Shown here: positions 44,370 through 56,194 of the stretch, piece after piece
Layout: each line of letters begins with the position of its first letter
How positions within the stretch are numbered: the first letter of the stretch is position 1
NCBI RefSeq assembly: GCF_035046485.1
Contig: NC_085138.1
Span: 448,175,204 to 448,239,203, forward strand
Direction: 5' to 3'
From: Aedes albopictus
Lineage: Eukaryota > Arthropoda > Insecta > Diptera > Culicidae
Length of the DNA: 64,000 bases
Notes under the pieces: model-generated
What the model was told of the DNA's origin: nothing
Database searches by the model: none
Seen by the model: only the letters and a program-made list of their open reading frames with translations
Translations under genes and position numbers: made by a program

Positions 44370-47300
44370 TCTGACTTCAGCTAGATTGAGGAGGTTCGTC
44401 CCGAGCGTCTGTTCACCAAGGAGGTGCGGCTCAAACAGCGTCTGTTGTGGCATCCAGCGGCTGAGTATGAAATGCAGTATTGCGTCAGCTATACCTAAGA
44501 AGGCAGCCCCTTCGACGCAATGTAGGCAGCGCGGCCCCGGTAAGGTAGCCTGCTGAAAACCTTCAATTACCCAGAAAAGTAATAGTAGAGTAAACGGATT
44601 GATTCAACGGCAACAGACCCGGCAACGAATAAAGGACAACGATTGGAAAGTCGGATCTTGGAACGTGAGAACTTTGAATGAACCCGCACGTATTGGGCTC
44701 CTGGCTCGTGAACTGCAGAATGTCGGCGTTAATGTGGCCGCTATCCAGGAGATACGCTGGCCCAAAACTGGAGAACGCGAATGCCGAGCCGTGGATCCCA
44801 TCGCCAACACTTCATTCAAGTACCACATCTACTACAGCGGCGGCGATAAGGCAGAACGTGGAGTTGACTTTATAGTGATCGGGAAGCAGATGAAGCAAGT
44901 TATTCGGTGGAAGCCGATAAGCGACCGAATCTGTGTGTTGAGGATGAAGGGCAAGTTCTTCAACTACAGCCTGATCAGCATCTATGCGTCAACGAACGAC
45001 AAACCCGATGACATGAAGGATGAGTTCTATGAGAGCCTTGATAAGGCCTACGGAGAGTGCCCAAAACAAGATGTCAAAATAGTCATCGGAGATGCAAATG
45101 CGCAGATCGGCAGAGAAAGTTTCTTTCGGCCTGTCATTGGAACGGAAAGCCTTCATTCTGTTACCAACGATAATGGTCTGCGCCTTGTGACATTCGCTGC
45201 TGCTAGAGGGATGGCAATCAGCAGTGCCTACTTCGTAATGGGATAACCGGACAATTCGGATAAAGACCGATAACTCGCTAGTTATAACAAACGCGTCTTT
45301 ATTAATCGAGTAACTTTTACAGAGTGAAGAATGGGTGTATGAGTGTCGAGTCTCTGGAGAGATCTCGGATAGAAAATGTGGAGAGTACACTGTTAAATGG
45401 TATTACCTGAATTATACCTTATTACTTCGCACGTAAGTATATCCGAAAACACACCTGGCGACACCCGAGTGGTGACACTTGCACCCAGATAGACCACGTG
45501 CTGGTCGACGGGCGACATTTTTCGGACATCATAGATGTGAATGTGAGGTCCTACAGAGGCCCGAAGTCACGAGTTCAAGAAACAACAGGACGATGCGTTT
45601 CAATATCCAGCGCTTGTCAGCCGAAGGGGTTGCTGCACAGTACCATCAGAAGCTAGACGAGAGGATAGGAGAGACCAACGGATCTGGAGATATCAACAGC
45701 TTATGGGGAATAATCCACGAAGCAGTGACAACAACAGCGCAAGAGGTGATTGGTACCGCTCAGCGACGCCAACGTAATGGTTGGTTTGACGAGGATTGCC
45801 AACGAGTGACGAACGAAAAGAATGCCGCCAGAAGTTGAATGCTAGTGGCTGGTACCCGGCAGAACAGGGTTGCAAGAGCAGAAGAGAAACGAATCCACCG
45901 CAGGAAAAAACGGCAACACGAAGAGAGTGTTATTGCTAAAGCGCAGGAAAGTATGGACAGGAACGATATGCGGAGGTTTTATGCAACTGTCAATGGCGCG
46001 CGGCACAAGACTGCGCCAGTGCCCGCCATGTGCAATGACCGGGAAGGAAATTTGCTGATAGACAAAACAATGATGGCAGCCAGGTGGAAGGAGCACTTCG
46101 AAGATTTGTTGAATGGTAGCAGCGAAGGAGCACCCAGGAACAGGCTTAACATAATGGATGACAGTCAAGCAGTGGAACCACCAACACTGGATGAGATTAA
46201 AACAGCAAGGCTGCTGGGAAGGACGAGATCCCGGTCGAACTTCTTAAGCACGGAAGCGAGCAGCTACATCAATCAATCCAGCAGATTATTATAAAGATTT
46301 GGGAGGATGAAGAATTGCGCATCAGTTGGTTGGATGGCCTTATATGCCCAATCTACAAGAAAGGGCACAGACTGGAGTGTGCCAATTACAGAGGAATTAT
46401 CCTTTTAAATTCGGCGTATAAGATACTGTAGCGTGTCCTGTTCAACAGACTGCGACCTCTTGAGGAGTTCTTCGTCGGCGAATACCAGGCTGGTTTTCGT
46501 GTGGGCCGATCAACGACGGATCAAATGTTTAGCCTGCGGATGATCCTAGATAAATTTCGGGAATATAACTTGCAGGCTCATTGATTTTAAAGCAGCGTAC
46601 GATTCAGTGAAAAGAAATGAGCTTTGGCAGATAATGTCAGAACATGGTTTTCCGGCGAAATTAATTAGGCTGATACGCGCAACGCTGGATGGATCAAAAT
46701 CAAGTATTCGGATCGCGGACGAAGTGTCTACGTCGTTTGTGACCTTGGGTGGATTGAAGCAGGGGGATGCTCTCATATTTATTGTTCAACATTGCACTCG
46801 AAGGAGCGATTAGGAGGTCAGGCGTGCAGAGGAATGGCTCTATCATCACACGGTCGCACATGCTCCTCGGTTTTGCGGACGATATTGATCTCATCGGCAT
46901 CGATCGTAGGGCAGTGGAGGAAGCTTATGCTCCTCTGAAGAGAGAGACAGCGAGGATAGGCTTGACGATTAACTCTACCAAGACGAAGTACATGATAGCG
47001 GGTAGAGAGAGAAGCAGGCCTAGTGGTGTTAGTGCTGAGGTAATGATTGATAGGGAAGTGTTTGAAGTTGCTGAAGAATTTGTTTATCTTAGAACACTTG
47101 TGACATGTGACAATGACGTTTCCCGTGAAGTGAAAAGGCGTATTGTATCTGCGAATAGGGCCTTTTACGGATTGCGTAGCCAGCTTAGTTACCGTAACTT
47201 GCAAACGCAAACAAAATTCGCTCTGTATAAGACGCTGATTCTTCCGGTTGCCCTCTACGGTCACGAAGCGTGGACGTTAAAGGATGTAGACCGAAAAGCT

Positions 47301-47665
47301 TTCGGAATTTTTGACCGCAAAGTGCTGCGGACAATTCTCGGTGGGAAACAAGAAAATGGAATGTGGCGCAGACGCATGAATCACGAGTTGTACCAAGTGT
47401 ACGAAGATGCGAATATTGTGAAACGTATAAAATACGGCAGACTTCAGTGGGCTGGACACGTAGTGCGAATGTCGGAAGAAAGAATAGCGAAAACAATATT
47501 CAGCAGAGAACCCGGTAGAGGTAGGCGACTTCGTGGGCGGCCGCGAACTCGCTGGCTGCACGCGGTTGAAGAAGATCTACGATCCCTACACGTTCGGGGA
47601 AACTGACGCCCAAGACCGACGAAGATGGTTACTTTGTAGCCAACAAGGTATCAAGGTAGGTAAAT
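44370..47665 (+). mobile_element. RTE-like non-LTR retrotransposon, nearly full length but decayed
   Basis: After a leader (about 44370-44598) comes an endonuclease domain: WKVGSWNVRTLNEPARIGLL, AAIQEIRWP, IVIGDANAQIG, and IDHVLVDGRHFSD after an insertion. The reverse transcriptase follows (CPIYKKGHRLECANYRGI-like at about 46345, AGFRVGRSTTDQ, FADDIDLIG at about 46870), then the C-terminal KVLRTILGG...RRRMNHEL...GRPRTRWLHAVEEDLRSL block ending near 47606. No RNase H was seen, which together with the tail fits an RTE-type or related clade. It carries a TAG in the RT (46428-46430), several frameshifts and a 187-bp insertion, so it is inactive. Clade assignment is from motif memory. Confidence 0.75.
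45236..45422. mobile_element. 187-bp insertion with 7-bp target duplication
   Basis: TACTTCG occurs at both borders (45229-45235 and 45423-45429). Removing 187 bp plus one copy restores the endonuclease frame (AYF-ARKYIRKHTW). The insert starts TAATGGGATAACC and ends ATTATACCTTAT, with loosely complementary termini, and it contains TCTTTATT. It might be a MITE or a short solo LTR; its family is unknown. Confidence 0.7.
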
Positions 47666-48159
47666 GATTTTTACACAAAGAATCTACAGAAGTTTGAATA
47701 ACTATCTTGAAAGTCATGGGGCTTTGGGATACATGTACTCATCGACTACACTAGATAATAATTAGAGATTTTTGAGTTTGCTTTTATTTGCAGGTAGATT
47801 TCAAACGGTTCTTTCGCATGCCATTAGGCTTCAAAAACATGTCATAATTATAGTTGAAACAACATTACATCTCTGTCCTCTGAGCTCATTATAATCTATT
47901 GCATTCACTATTCTCTTATAAGTATGTCCCTCTCTATGTTTCCAACAGTTTCCAACCGTTTATGTTAATACTGAATCCGCCGTGATTGCATCGCGCGCGC
48001 TATCCCAAATAGTCCACCTCCCACCAACTCTGTTCACCGAAACTCATCTGAATAATTGATTGTTTTCCGGTTCGACTACGCTCTGTGAAAAATTCTAGTT
48101 AAACTTATGTTATTCTGTGTGTGTTTGCCGGCCCCGAGGCCGGCCCCTTCTTGCCCATT
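47666..48159. other. Spacer downstream of the orcokinin gene
   Basis: No gene was seen. A minus-strand AATAAA at 47783-47788 could serve the orcokinin-A transcript, about 370 bp after its stop. Confidence 0.4.
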
Positions 48160-48672
48160 TCACTGCGAGTACTCGTTGATGACGGCCATCTCGTCCGCGA
48201 CGTTGCTGGAATGTTTGAAGCTGTTCGGGGAAGCTCCACCCAGATCTTCGACCTCTCGGAAGAGTCGCTTGTTGAATTTGCCGTACCGGTCGATTTCGTC
48301 AAAGTTACGCTTACCATAGCCGGACATGCTGGGCCGCAGGCGAGAGTTGAATCCTGTGAGGGGAAAATAGTTGTAACAGTGTACCAATGCAAATGTTCTA
48401 GGTTCTGTTGTGTGGCCATACCTGCCCACTGATCAATCTCGTCGAAGTTACGCTTGATGGTGCTGTGTCTGTCCTGGGGATTCATGAACTCGAAGTTCCG
48501 TTTGCCCCCGAACGTGGAGTAGCGATCGATTTCGTCAAAGTTACGCTTGTCGTACATCGGGGCCAGCCCACGGGCGTAGTAGTTGTACAGTAGGGTGCGC
48601 CGGTCCGAGTTGTTGAGTGATCGTTTGGTTTTCATCGAACCGGCTTCAGCGCTGGGATCCGGAGCGAGGTGA
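48160..48672 (-). CDS. orcokinin: Orcokinin precursor, orcokinin-A exons (partial)
   Basis: Two exons, 48672-48422 and 48353-48160, join in phase (TGGGCAG|GTATGG to TTCCCCTCACAG|GATTC). They encode about 148 residues. Dibasic KR sites release the classic NFDEID peptides: NFDEIDRYSTFGG, NFDEIDQWAGFNSRLR (extended to a Gly before the next KR) and NFDEIDRYGKFN. A related NFEFMNPQDRHSTI and a spacer beginning SLNNSDRRTLLYNYYARG are also present. Orcokinins are secreted neuropeptides of arthropods, acting on gut, clock and moulting circuits. The 5' end follows acceptor CATCATCCACAG in phase 2. The signal-peptide exon lies further upstream on this strand and was not found. Confidence 0.93.
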
Positions 48673-49038
48673 CTGTGGATGATGTAGTTGAAACGTGTGA
48701 GTAGACGTTCATTTGCTATAGGCTTTGTTACGAAGAAAGGGGCACAATTTACGCTCCGCAATTCGTGTATTCGAAGGAAGGGTATCTATGATCACCGTAG
48801 AGTAAAGTTTACGTGGTAAATTGTATATTGCAGAATCCTGATACAGGTCGGACTCGGAAGGAATTCTCGGTGGAGCTTTTGATGGCATTCCAGTAGAAAC
48901 TGCTAAAAGAATTAATAAGGAAAACTATGTGGATGCCAGAAGGTAACTTTGGAGGTATCAGTAGGTCGGCTCCAGAGGCACGTTCTCCTCCATTTGGGAA
49001 ATTTGTGCCATCGCCATGAATACGAGCCTATTCATCAC

Positions 49039-49192
49039 CCAGACAACCAGTCATCGTATAAGATGTTGTATAAGATGACAAAGTGGAGGCCATATGCGTG
49101 CATGCCTCCATTTAGGCGCATGTAAAATGTACGCATATCGCCTCCACTTTATCATCTTATACAACATCTTATACGATGACTGGTTGTCTGGG
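49039..49192. mobile_element. 154-bp MITE in the orcokinin intron
   Basis: CCAGACAACCAGTCATCGTA pairs with TACGATGACTGGTTGTCTGG. The arms extend about 50 bp to GTGGAGGC / GCCTCCAC around a short core. No coding content. It lies just upstream (minus strand) of the first orcokinin-A exon. Confidence 0.8.
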
Positions 49193-49199
49193 CATTTAC

Positions 49200-49680
49200 C
49201 TGAGGGAGAGGGAAGGGAGGAATAAGGGATGGGATAGGGAAAGGGAAGGTAAGGGAATAGGGTTGACATCTTTCCTGTTGGGTCGACATAATCGCATAAG
49301 CGTACCACAACGGGTTCAAACAGCGCCCTGAAAAGGGCATTGTAAAAAACGCATAAAGCGTAAAGTAAGCCTATAGCTACTTGCCACAACGAGTTCAGAA
49401 CAACAAAACATCCTGAAGATTCAGGCTTTTTAGGTCAGTTTCACTTAATCAAGTGTTTACCGAGTACTCGGAAACGCAGTTGCGTAAAAACTGGGTAGTT
49501 AAATATCAAATGATTTAAAGTTCCACAGTCGGATTCTCAGCTAAGATATACAAATGAAGAAGCCTGTTGAGGCTTGTGATGGACAAAATCATACGTAGGA
49601 AAACCACATTGAGTTATCTCAATTGCGTTTCTGCTACGAGATTCCTCAAAAGTGATGGCAAGACTACCGCATGGGGGCAT
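49200..49680. other. Intronic sequence, nothing recognised
   Basis: It includes a purine-rich run (GGGAGAGGGAAGGGAGG at about 49204). Nothing else can be supported here, apart from the decayed end of the LOA copy near 49600. Confidence 0.4.
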
Positions 49681-49689
49681 CCACAAACA

Positions 49690-50755
49690 CTCAATTTCCT
49701 AATCGCTGCTTGACGTAATGCCGTGAAGAGATGTTGGTTTTTGAGCATTTGGTAAATCGAATTGCAAATAATTGAAATATAAATAGGACAATCAATACGG
49801 CTTCCAATATGGAATCGAAAGGTACGTGGTCAAAAATATCCTGGAAATCCAAGAAAACACCCAAACAAAGTTGTTTTCCTATACCGTAAACAACATTGTG
49901 TAAACAAATCACAGTGGACTTTCCATTTTGGTAAGCATGTTGGTTCCCATGGAGAGGCATGTTTGCCAGAAAAACATCACGGGTGTGATGCTCGACAAAG
50001 CGTTCCAATCATTTCAGAGGAAAGAGGTCAAATTGATAGGGCATTATTCTCTAACGGAATTAACTTGACAGTATAATCCCACCAAGATTTGGGAATAGCA
50101 AGGCTGCAAACAAGTAGTTTTGGGGCTCGAGGCATGATACGCGAAATTGCCATTTCAATTTTACTGAAAGTAGCAAACATCGGGTCAAACGCAAAATGCT
50201 GAACCATAATATAGGTGTTAATTAAAGCATTACATCTACATAGAAATCCTTTCTATGAAAGTAAGGTTCTTGGACCAAAGCTGTTCTTTTATGCTGAAGA
50301 TTGATCTGAGCTGTCATAACCATAGCCACTACCCAAACTAGGCACGATCAAACTCATACAATCACAACATAAGAAAAAAGTGTAGCGATAAAAACCAATT
50401 CGGTATCGATTGAAGAAGGCCAGAGACGAAGATACACAGAGGACACTGTGAAGAACGCATAATGCGAAGAGCCATATAGGTTATAATTAAAGCTAATAAA
50501 CAACATACTAATAATCCCACCCTTATTGAGCCTCCCAGTTGAGGCTTAAGAAGGATAGCAGATTATCTCGGAGAAACACAAGGTCCACTGCACCATTGCT
50601 CCGGTTAGCGCAGTAAGGGCTACATACTGTGGAGGGCGCCCTGGTACTCCACAGGCTCCGTTAGCGGTTAGGTTTTTATTAGACCCCCCTAGCCATTCAT
50701 TCCTAGGCACGATAAGCATAAAGCCGCATCACACCATGAATTAGGGTTCTTACCA
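49690..50755 (-). mobile_element. LOA-clade retrotransposon remnant (RT piece plus leader)
   Basis: The minus strand at about 50010-49690 reads PLHGNQHAYQNGKSTVICLH and LGVFLDFQDIFDHVPFDSIL. These are LOA reverse-transcriptase blocks for primer grip and palm (the usual Asp pair is mutated). At 50515-50755 the sequence matches the leader at 14431-14655 (CTCCACAGGCTCCGTT, CATTCATTCCTAGGCACG). It is therefore a second minus-strand copy with a large internal deletion, heavily decayed. Confidence 0.75.
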
Positions 50756-50894
50756 CCGGAACAGGCGGTCCGTAGTGCTATTCTTAGCCAATTGAGACAA
50801 TCGCTACCGACACTACACAGCTATCTAGGCTGATCGAGAAAAGAAGTTAATATTGATGATCAACTTCATACGGACTCGAACAGGCGGTAATGCT

Positions 50895-51600
50895 TATGGA
50901 GTTTCGTCAGAAATTGCTCCAAGAATTCTTCCTGATTTTTCAGGAACAACTTCCGGCATTATTATTTTAAAAATGTCTCCAAGCACTCTTGGGGTTCCTT
51001 CAGGAAGTTCTCCTGGAATTAAGAATTCCTCTAGGGCTTTATCCAGGAATTCCTCTTGGAATTTCGCCGGGAATTTGTGCAGAAATTCCCCCAGGCCTTT
51101 CTCATGAGGTTCATCCGGAAATTCCTCCAGGGATTTTTTACCAAGAATTCCCCAGGGATTCTTCCAAGAATTCAAATAGGAAATCCTCCAGTGATTCATC
51201 AAGCGGTCCCTTCAGAATTTCTCCCAGGTTTGCTCCAGGAATTTATCCAAGAATTTCAGCAGTAAGTCCTCCTGGATTTTTTCTTGGGATTTCTCCCTGC
51301 TTTCCTCCAGGTTTTCTTGCAGGAATTCCTTTAGGAAGTCCTCCACGGTTTCATTCAGGGATTTCTCCAGATAATCCAGGAACTACTCCAGACTTTCGTC
51401 CAGGAATTTCTCAGGGATGCCTCCAGCTCCAGGATCCTCCAATTATTCCTTCAGAAATTCTTCAGGGATTTCTTTAAGAATTCCTCTAGCGCTTTCTCCA
51501 GGAATTCATGCAGGTATACTTTCAGAAATTCCTCCAGGAATTCCTTCAGGCATTGCTCCGGGAGTTCTTTCAGAGATTTCTCCAAGAATTCCTGTAGTCA
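50895..51600. repeat. Degenerate 12-bp periodic repeat array (CTCCAGGAATTC orientation)
   Basis: The sequence cuts into successive 12-mers close to CTCCAGGAATTC or CTTCAGGGATTT for about 700 bp. The two strands look alike because the unit holds the GAATTC palindrome. A 12-base period gives tetrapeptide repeats in every frame and long stop-free readings that are not genes. Confidence 0.8.
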
Positions 51601-51604
51601 AGGT

Positions 51605-51845
51605 TGTCACAAATCTGTATATTTCTTCCTTAAAAATCTGTATATCTGTATTTGATAGCGAAAAATCTGAATTTAAAATCTGTATCAACAATTATTGAGA
51701 TAGATACAAAAAAAATACACAGATAAACAGATTTTGTCTCAAAAATCTGTACACATATGTATTGTTTTTCAGAAAATCTGTAAACATATCTTAAAAATCT
51801 TTATAACTTTCAAGTTTTCAAAAAATCTGTAATTCTGTATATACC
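51605..51845. repeat. AT-rich repeat of AAATCTGTAT units
   Basis: AAATCTGTAT-like words recur about a dozen times with variable spacing after the 12-bp array. Low complexity, no gene. Confidence 0.6.
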
Positions 51846-52323
51846 AGTGAAGAGAATTGTCAGATAAAAGAGGCACAAAACAAGCAACAAAGAAGGCGCG
51901 ACGATTACTCTTTATCCTTACTGGTAACAGATAATGACATGATCTCGAAAATTTTTGTTGCAGACAAAACGGAAGCTGAATTTGTTGCGTACTTTTCAAC
52001 TCGTGAATAATCAATTATCACTAACCCAAAGTCGAAACTGTTTGATGATAGATCTTCAGCAGAGTTGCAGTGTGTACCGACTCGAAGTTACCATTCGAAA
52101 ATCGCAATGCAAGGCTTAAAAATCTCTAAACTCGTGGTGTACGATGTTTATCCTATTATTTTCAAGTTGAGACAAATATATGTCGCATTGGGTGGATTGT
52201 CGCAACAAATACAGGTTGCGACATTGTCATTATTGTTGCGCGATGGTTGAATTTTGATTCGCTGGTATATACAGATTAAACTGACCCGAATAATTATAAA
52301 AATAGTAGTTGATACCATAATTG

Positions 52324-52617
52324 TAAAAATAGTAGTTGATACCGTAAGGAACAACTTTGTAGAAGATCATATCATGATAAAACTTAATTTAGTTACGGCT
52401 TCAGCTAACGAAAGCAGGGTAAGAACATCTGCTCTCGCTTACACTCGGTTGTTACATGCAACACGTATTTGCTGTTTGAAACGTGCGCGCTACATCATAG
52501 GCGGCTATGTTGTCCTTTATCCTGCTTCCGTTAGCTGAAACCGCAGCTAAATTAAGTTTTATCATGATATGGTCTTCTACAAAGTTGTTCTTTACGGTAT
52601 CAACTACTATTTTTTTT
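52324..52617. mobile_element. Foldback element of about 290 bp
   Basis: ATAGTAGTTGATACCGTAAG pairs with TTTACGGTATCAACTACTAT. Arms of about 95 bp continue through CTTTGTAGAAGA, ATCATGATAAAACTTAATTT and TTCAGCTAACGAAAGCAGG with few mismatches. No coding content. Confidence 0.75.
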
Positions 52618-53033
52618 TCAATTATGAGCCAAATCAAACTCTTTAAACCAGCGTGCTGAATGAGACACTGGAGGTCATCCTGTTTCCCATATATTTGGAC
52701 TGAATATCCCATACAAACCTTAAACTTATTTGCACCAGCTCAGTTTTAAACAGATTGAGCTGAAATTTTCACATATTGTTATTCTCATCCAAAGGCACCA
52801 TTCCAGAGGGTGCCCTGTGAATTTTGCCAACTTTTGTGTAGTAGATAACTGACACTGAGGAAGATTACTTGGTAGTCGAAATACGCGTATCTGTCGAAGG
52901 ATAAGCAAAATAGGGCGGAATTAAAAGGTACGAAACTGATTACACTCATTTGAAGAGGGCAGAGGTTCCCAAACTTTTTGCTGTCGCGGCGCTTTTTGAA
53001 ATTTTCGAAAACTTCGCGGTGCACCAACATTTT

Positions 53034-53126
53034 TTAACCCTTATGTGGCCGGCAGGGTACCCAGCACCCATTTAAAATACACGGTGTAGAAAAAAGCAAA
53101 AAGTTTGCCGGCCACATAACGGTTAA
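53034..53126. mobile_element. Small palindromic MITE
   Basis: TTAACCCTTATGTGGCCGGC pairs with GCCGGCCACATAACGGTTAA, apart from small mismatches, around a core of about 50 bp. Flanking TTAA-like sequence may be the target. Its total length is 93 bp. Confidence 0.65.
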
Positions 53127-53129
53127 CAG

Positions 53130-54260
53130 AGAATTTTCATTATTTTAGTACAACTTCAGCTCGAAAATTTGAATGCAAAATTATAAAATACTTCCAACTC
53201 CATGTTGTCTCAAAATCCAAATAAAATTGATTTTCTCAACATGTTTTTTAAAAGAAAAATTGTTCGAGGATTTCATAAATATTTTTGTTGGTTTTCAAAT
53301 TTCATATTTATTGAATAAACAAATATGACAAAAACATCAATGTATTAAAAAAGCAAGCTGCTGATTCCAAGTATTTCAATCAAAAACAGTGAAACTGTCG
53401 CAATTCTTTAATAATTCCCGGTGTATTGAAATTATTTCACAGAATTTGCAAAAATATTAGATTTCTGCGGGATTTTCAAAACTTTCAAAGATGGTCAGTT
53501 GATAATGTAGTGTGCTATTTGCTGAAAATTTCAGCAAACTAAAATACAAAACTACAAAGGTGTATACTGGTGTTGTACATATTTAGCGTGCCTGTCTGGG
53601 TCATATTGATCCCAAATATCTTACTAGGGTTATGTATGCTAGTTACACATTTTTTCAATAATCCAAGAAAAAAACTTGCAATGCACAGTGGTCCACGAAC
53701 CAGATTTACGAGGAAAGATGCATTCAACGCCTTCAAATGAGTTTTTAGGCAAATATGGTCTTCTACAAAGTTGTCCCTAATAATAAGGCCCTCTTTCCAA
53801 CGTGCATGAAAATTAGGGTGGTCCATACTTTCAAAGAAATTGGTAACCAAACTTTTTTATTTGCAAGAATAACTATATACATTCATCAGATCTATTAATT
53901 TTGCCGAAGACACTTTTTATGTAGCTTTAAAATTGACCGATCTAGAGGTATTTTTCTGAATAAACTTAGGGTGGTTCAAGAAAAACCGGTTTTCTGGCGT
54001 TAACTTTTTCAGTTTCGATTTTTCATCAATGTCGCCCAAGAAACACTTGTAGAGCATTTGAAAACGCGTCGTTTCGTGCGCTGAGATGGTCGTTATCTCT
54101 TTTGGTTCAAAAGTTATAGGCATTTTTCTTGAAAAATCATAGTTTTTTTTAAAAAGGTGTTATGATCGGTTGGGGCAAACATGAAACATATCTTTTGCCC
54201 GCATTCAAAAGAAGAAATGTTGTTATAAAACATATCAAAAAATTAGAGGGGTGTTATTTT
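53130..54260. other. AT-rich intronic sequence, no gene
   Basis: Nothing beyond scattered repeat words (for example GTCTTCTACAAAGTTGTCCC near 53760, also found in the foldback at 52.3-52.6 kb). Confidence 0.5.
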
Positions 54261-54267
54261 TGTAACT

Positions 54268-54678
54268 AAGTGAAAAATACTTGAAAAGTGCTTTTTTTTT
54301 TTTTTTTTTTTTAAATCGTCAATACCTTTTGAACGGAATGACGTAGCAACATTCTCAGCGCACGAAAATGCGCGTTTTTAGAAGCTCTAAAAGTGGTTCT
54401 TTGGCGACTTTGGCGAGAAATTTGAAACAAAAAAGATAAAGCAATAAAACGATTTGTTCTAGCGTCACCCTATGAAAACTATGGGAAAATGCTCCAAATT
54501 TGGTCAAAACAATTCAATTCCTTTATCTTTTTTGTTTCAAATTTCTCATCAAAGTTGTCTAAGAACCAATTTAAGACGCGCATTTTCGTGCGCTAAGAAT
54601 GTTGCTACGTCATTCCGTTCAAAAGATATTGATGATTTTCCAGAAAAAAGGCACTTATCAAGCATGTTTTTTTTCATA
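54268..54678. mobile_element. Foldback element of about 400 bp
   Basis: TGAACGGAATGACGTAGCAA pairs with TTGCTACGTCATTCCGTTCA. The arms continue through CGCACGAAAATGCGCG and GAGAAATTTGAAACAAAAAA, and outward to a poly-T run and CAAGTATTTTT-like ends. Divergence between arms is moderate, so it is not recent. Confidence 0.7.
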
Positions 54679-54884
54679 ATGATCTCATGATAAAGGTTGA
54701 GCATAGAGCGTTTCAGAGGTTGCCACAGAAAACATTTCGTTTCGTAATTGAATTATTACTATTGAACACTTTACTCGAACAGAACAATTACACTTCATTT
54801 GATCGTAGGGAGTACCGATCGCGGCGGTAGTGTGTCATTCTTACTGGCTTACTTTTTAACATAATCATCTCAAAAGGGAGGATT

Positions 54885-56190
54885 CTTCAGCAATTCCTTG
54901 GAGGAACTCTTGAAGAAGTTGTAGAAGCCGAAGTTGGAGATATTTCTCAAGTTAACTTGGGATGAATTCTTGGAAAAAATACATTAGATAATTTTAAAAG
55001 GACTCCTTGGAGGAGTTCCTCATGTTCCCTGAGGGCAGTGTCAAATAGAGTCGAGTGCATGAACTTCTATAGAAATTGGGGTACCGTTACAACTGGGACA
55101 AAGCCAACTTTTCAGCTTATGCGCACTTCCGCTGTTATAAACCAAGCACTTCCTTTTCCAAAATGACCATTTTGTATTTGTATATCATCAGGCACGAAGA
55201 TGCCCAAGGACGTCCAGGAAGGTTTCTTGTGAGAATCATTGGAGGAATTTAGAAGATCGACTTTTGGAGGAATCGCTTGGAATAATTCTGAAGAAGATAA
55301 TTTATATTGAATTCCTTAGAGCATCGTTTCCCAAACATGAGTCTCGCGACCCTCCGCTTTGTCGCAACCTCGCTTTCTTTTCGTAGAACAATCGAAGCGA
55401 GCTTGCAAGCGCTTGGGAGTCGTGAAACGAAGTTTGTAATTTTTGAACGAATCCTTGGGGCATTCTTGAAGGAATTATTGAATATTGTTTTCGAAGAAAT
55501 CTGGCGCTTAGTATAATACAGGCGTATCTGCAATGATCGATTTCTTTTCATCGATTTTCTCTTTAATTAATAACTTGGCCCAAACTTGGCCTGTAAATCA
55601 TTTTCGTTTGTTTTTGTTGTTTTAGATGCTGGTCCTAGTCGTCCTTCATTGAAACACACCGAGAGATCATCCGAATATTGGTCGTGCTTTCCGGTATAAC
55701 CCAAAGAGAAAATTTATGTAGAGAAATCGATCATTGTAGATACGCCTGCATGATACTAAACGCGAGAAATTCATAAGGAACGGAATGCTTGAAAAAATTC
55801 GCGAAGGAATTGATTAGGCGTCTTTACAGGATTACCCAGAAGAATACGTGGAGAAATTTCTGAAAGATTTGTTTCAGAAATTCCTGCAAACAAATTTTGA
55901 AAGTGCCTTTAAAATAATTTTTAATTAATCCTTGAATAAATTGCCGAGATATCTTTAGAACATTTCCTGTTCCTGTTCTGAATTATCGGAGGCGTTCTTG
56001 CACAAAACCTTGGGGAAATTGATAATCTCCAACCACAATACCTGGAAGAACTCCAGAGGAAATTTAATTTAGGGCCCTTGGAGAAATATCTGAATATTTT
56101 TCTGGAGGATCACTGAGACTTCAAGTGGAAATCGTTGATACAAATCTCCATAAGAATTTCTAGTGAAATTCCTAGAAAAACTATAACATA
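54885..56190. repeat. Worn 12-bp periodic repeat, interrupted
   Basis: GGAGGAATTCTTG-type words recur at 54885-55020, 55190-55500 and 55790-56190, but more decayed than elsewhere. A MITE (55511-55756) interrupts the run. Confidence 0.5.
55511..55756. mobile_element. 246-bp MITE with TA target duplication
   Basis: GTATAATACAGGCGTATCTG pairs with AGATACGCCTGCATGATAC. The arms reach CAATGATCGATTTC and TCTCTTT with some mismatch. TA lies on both sides (55509-55510 and 55757-55758). Non-coding. Confidence 0.7.
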
Positions 56191-56194
56191 AATT

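Noticed and set aside
50853..51477. Pro/Gly/Ser-rich plus-strand frames resembling a structural repeat protein
   Set aside because: Same cause: the 12-bp array read in another frame. The frames overlap one another and have no independent support.
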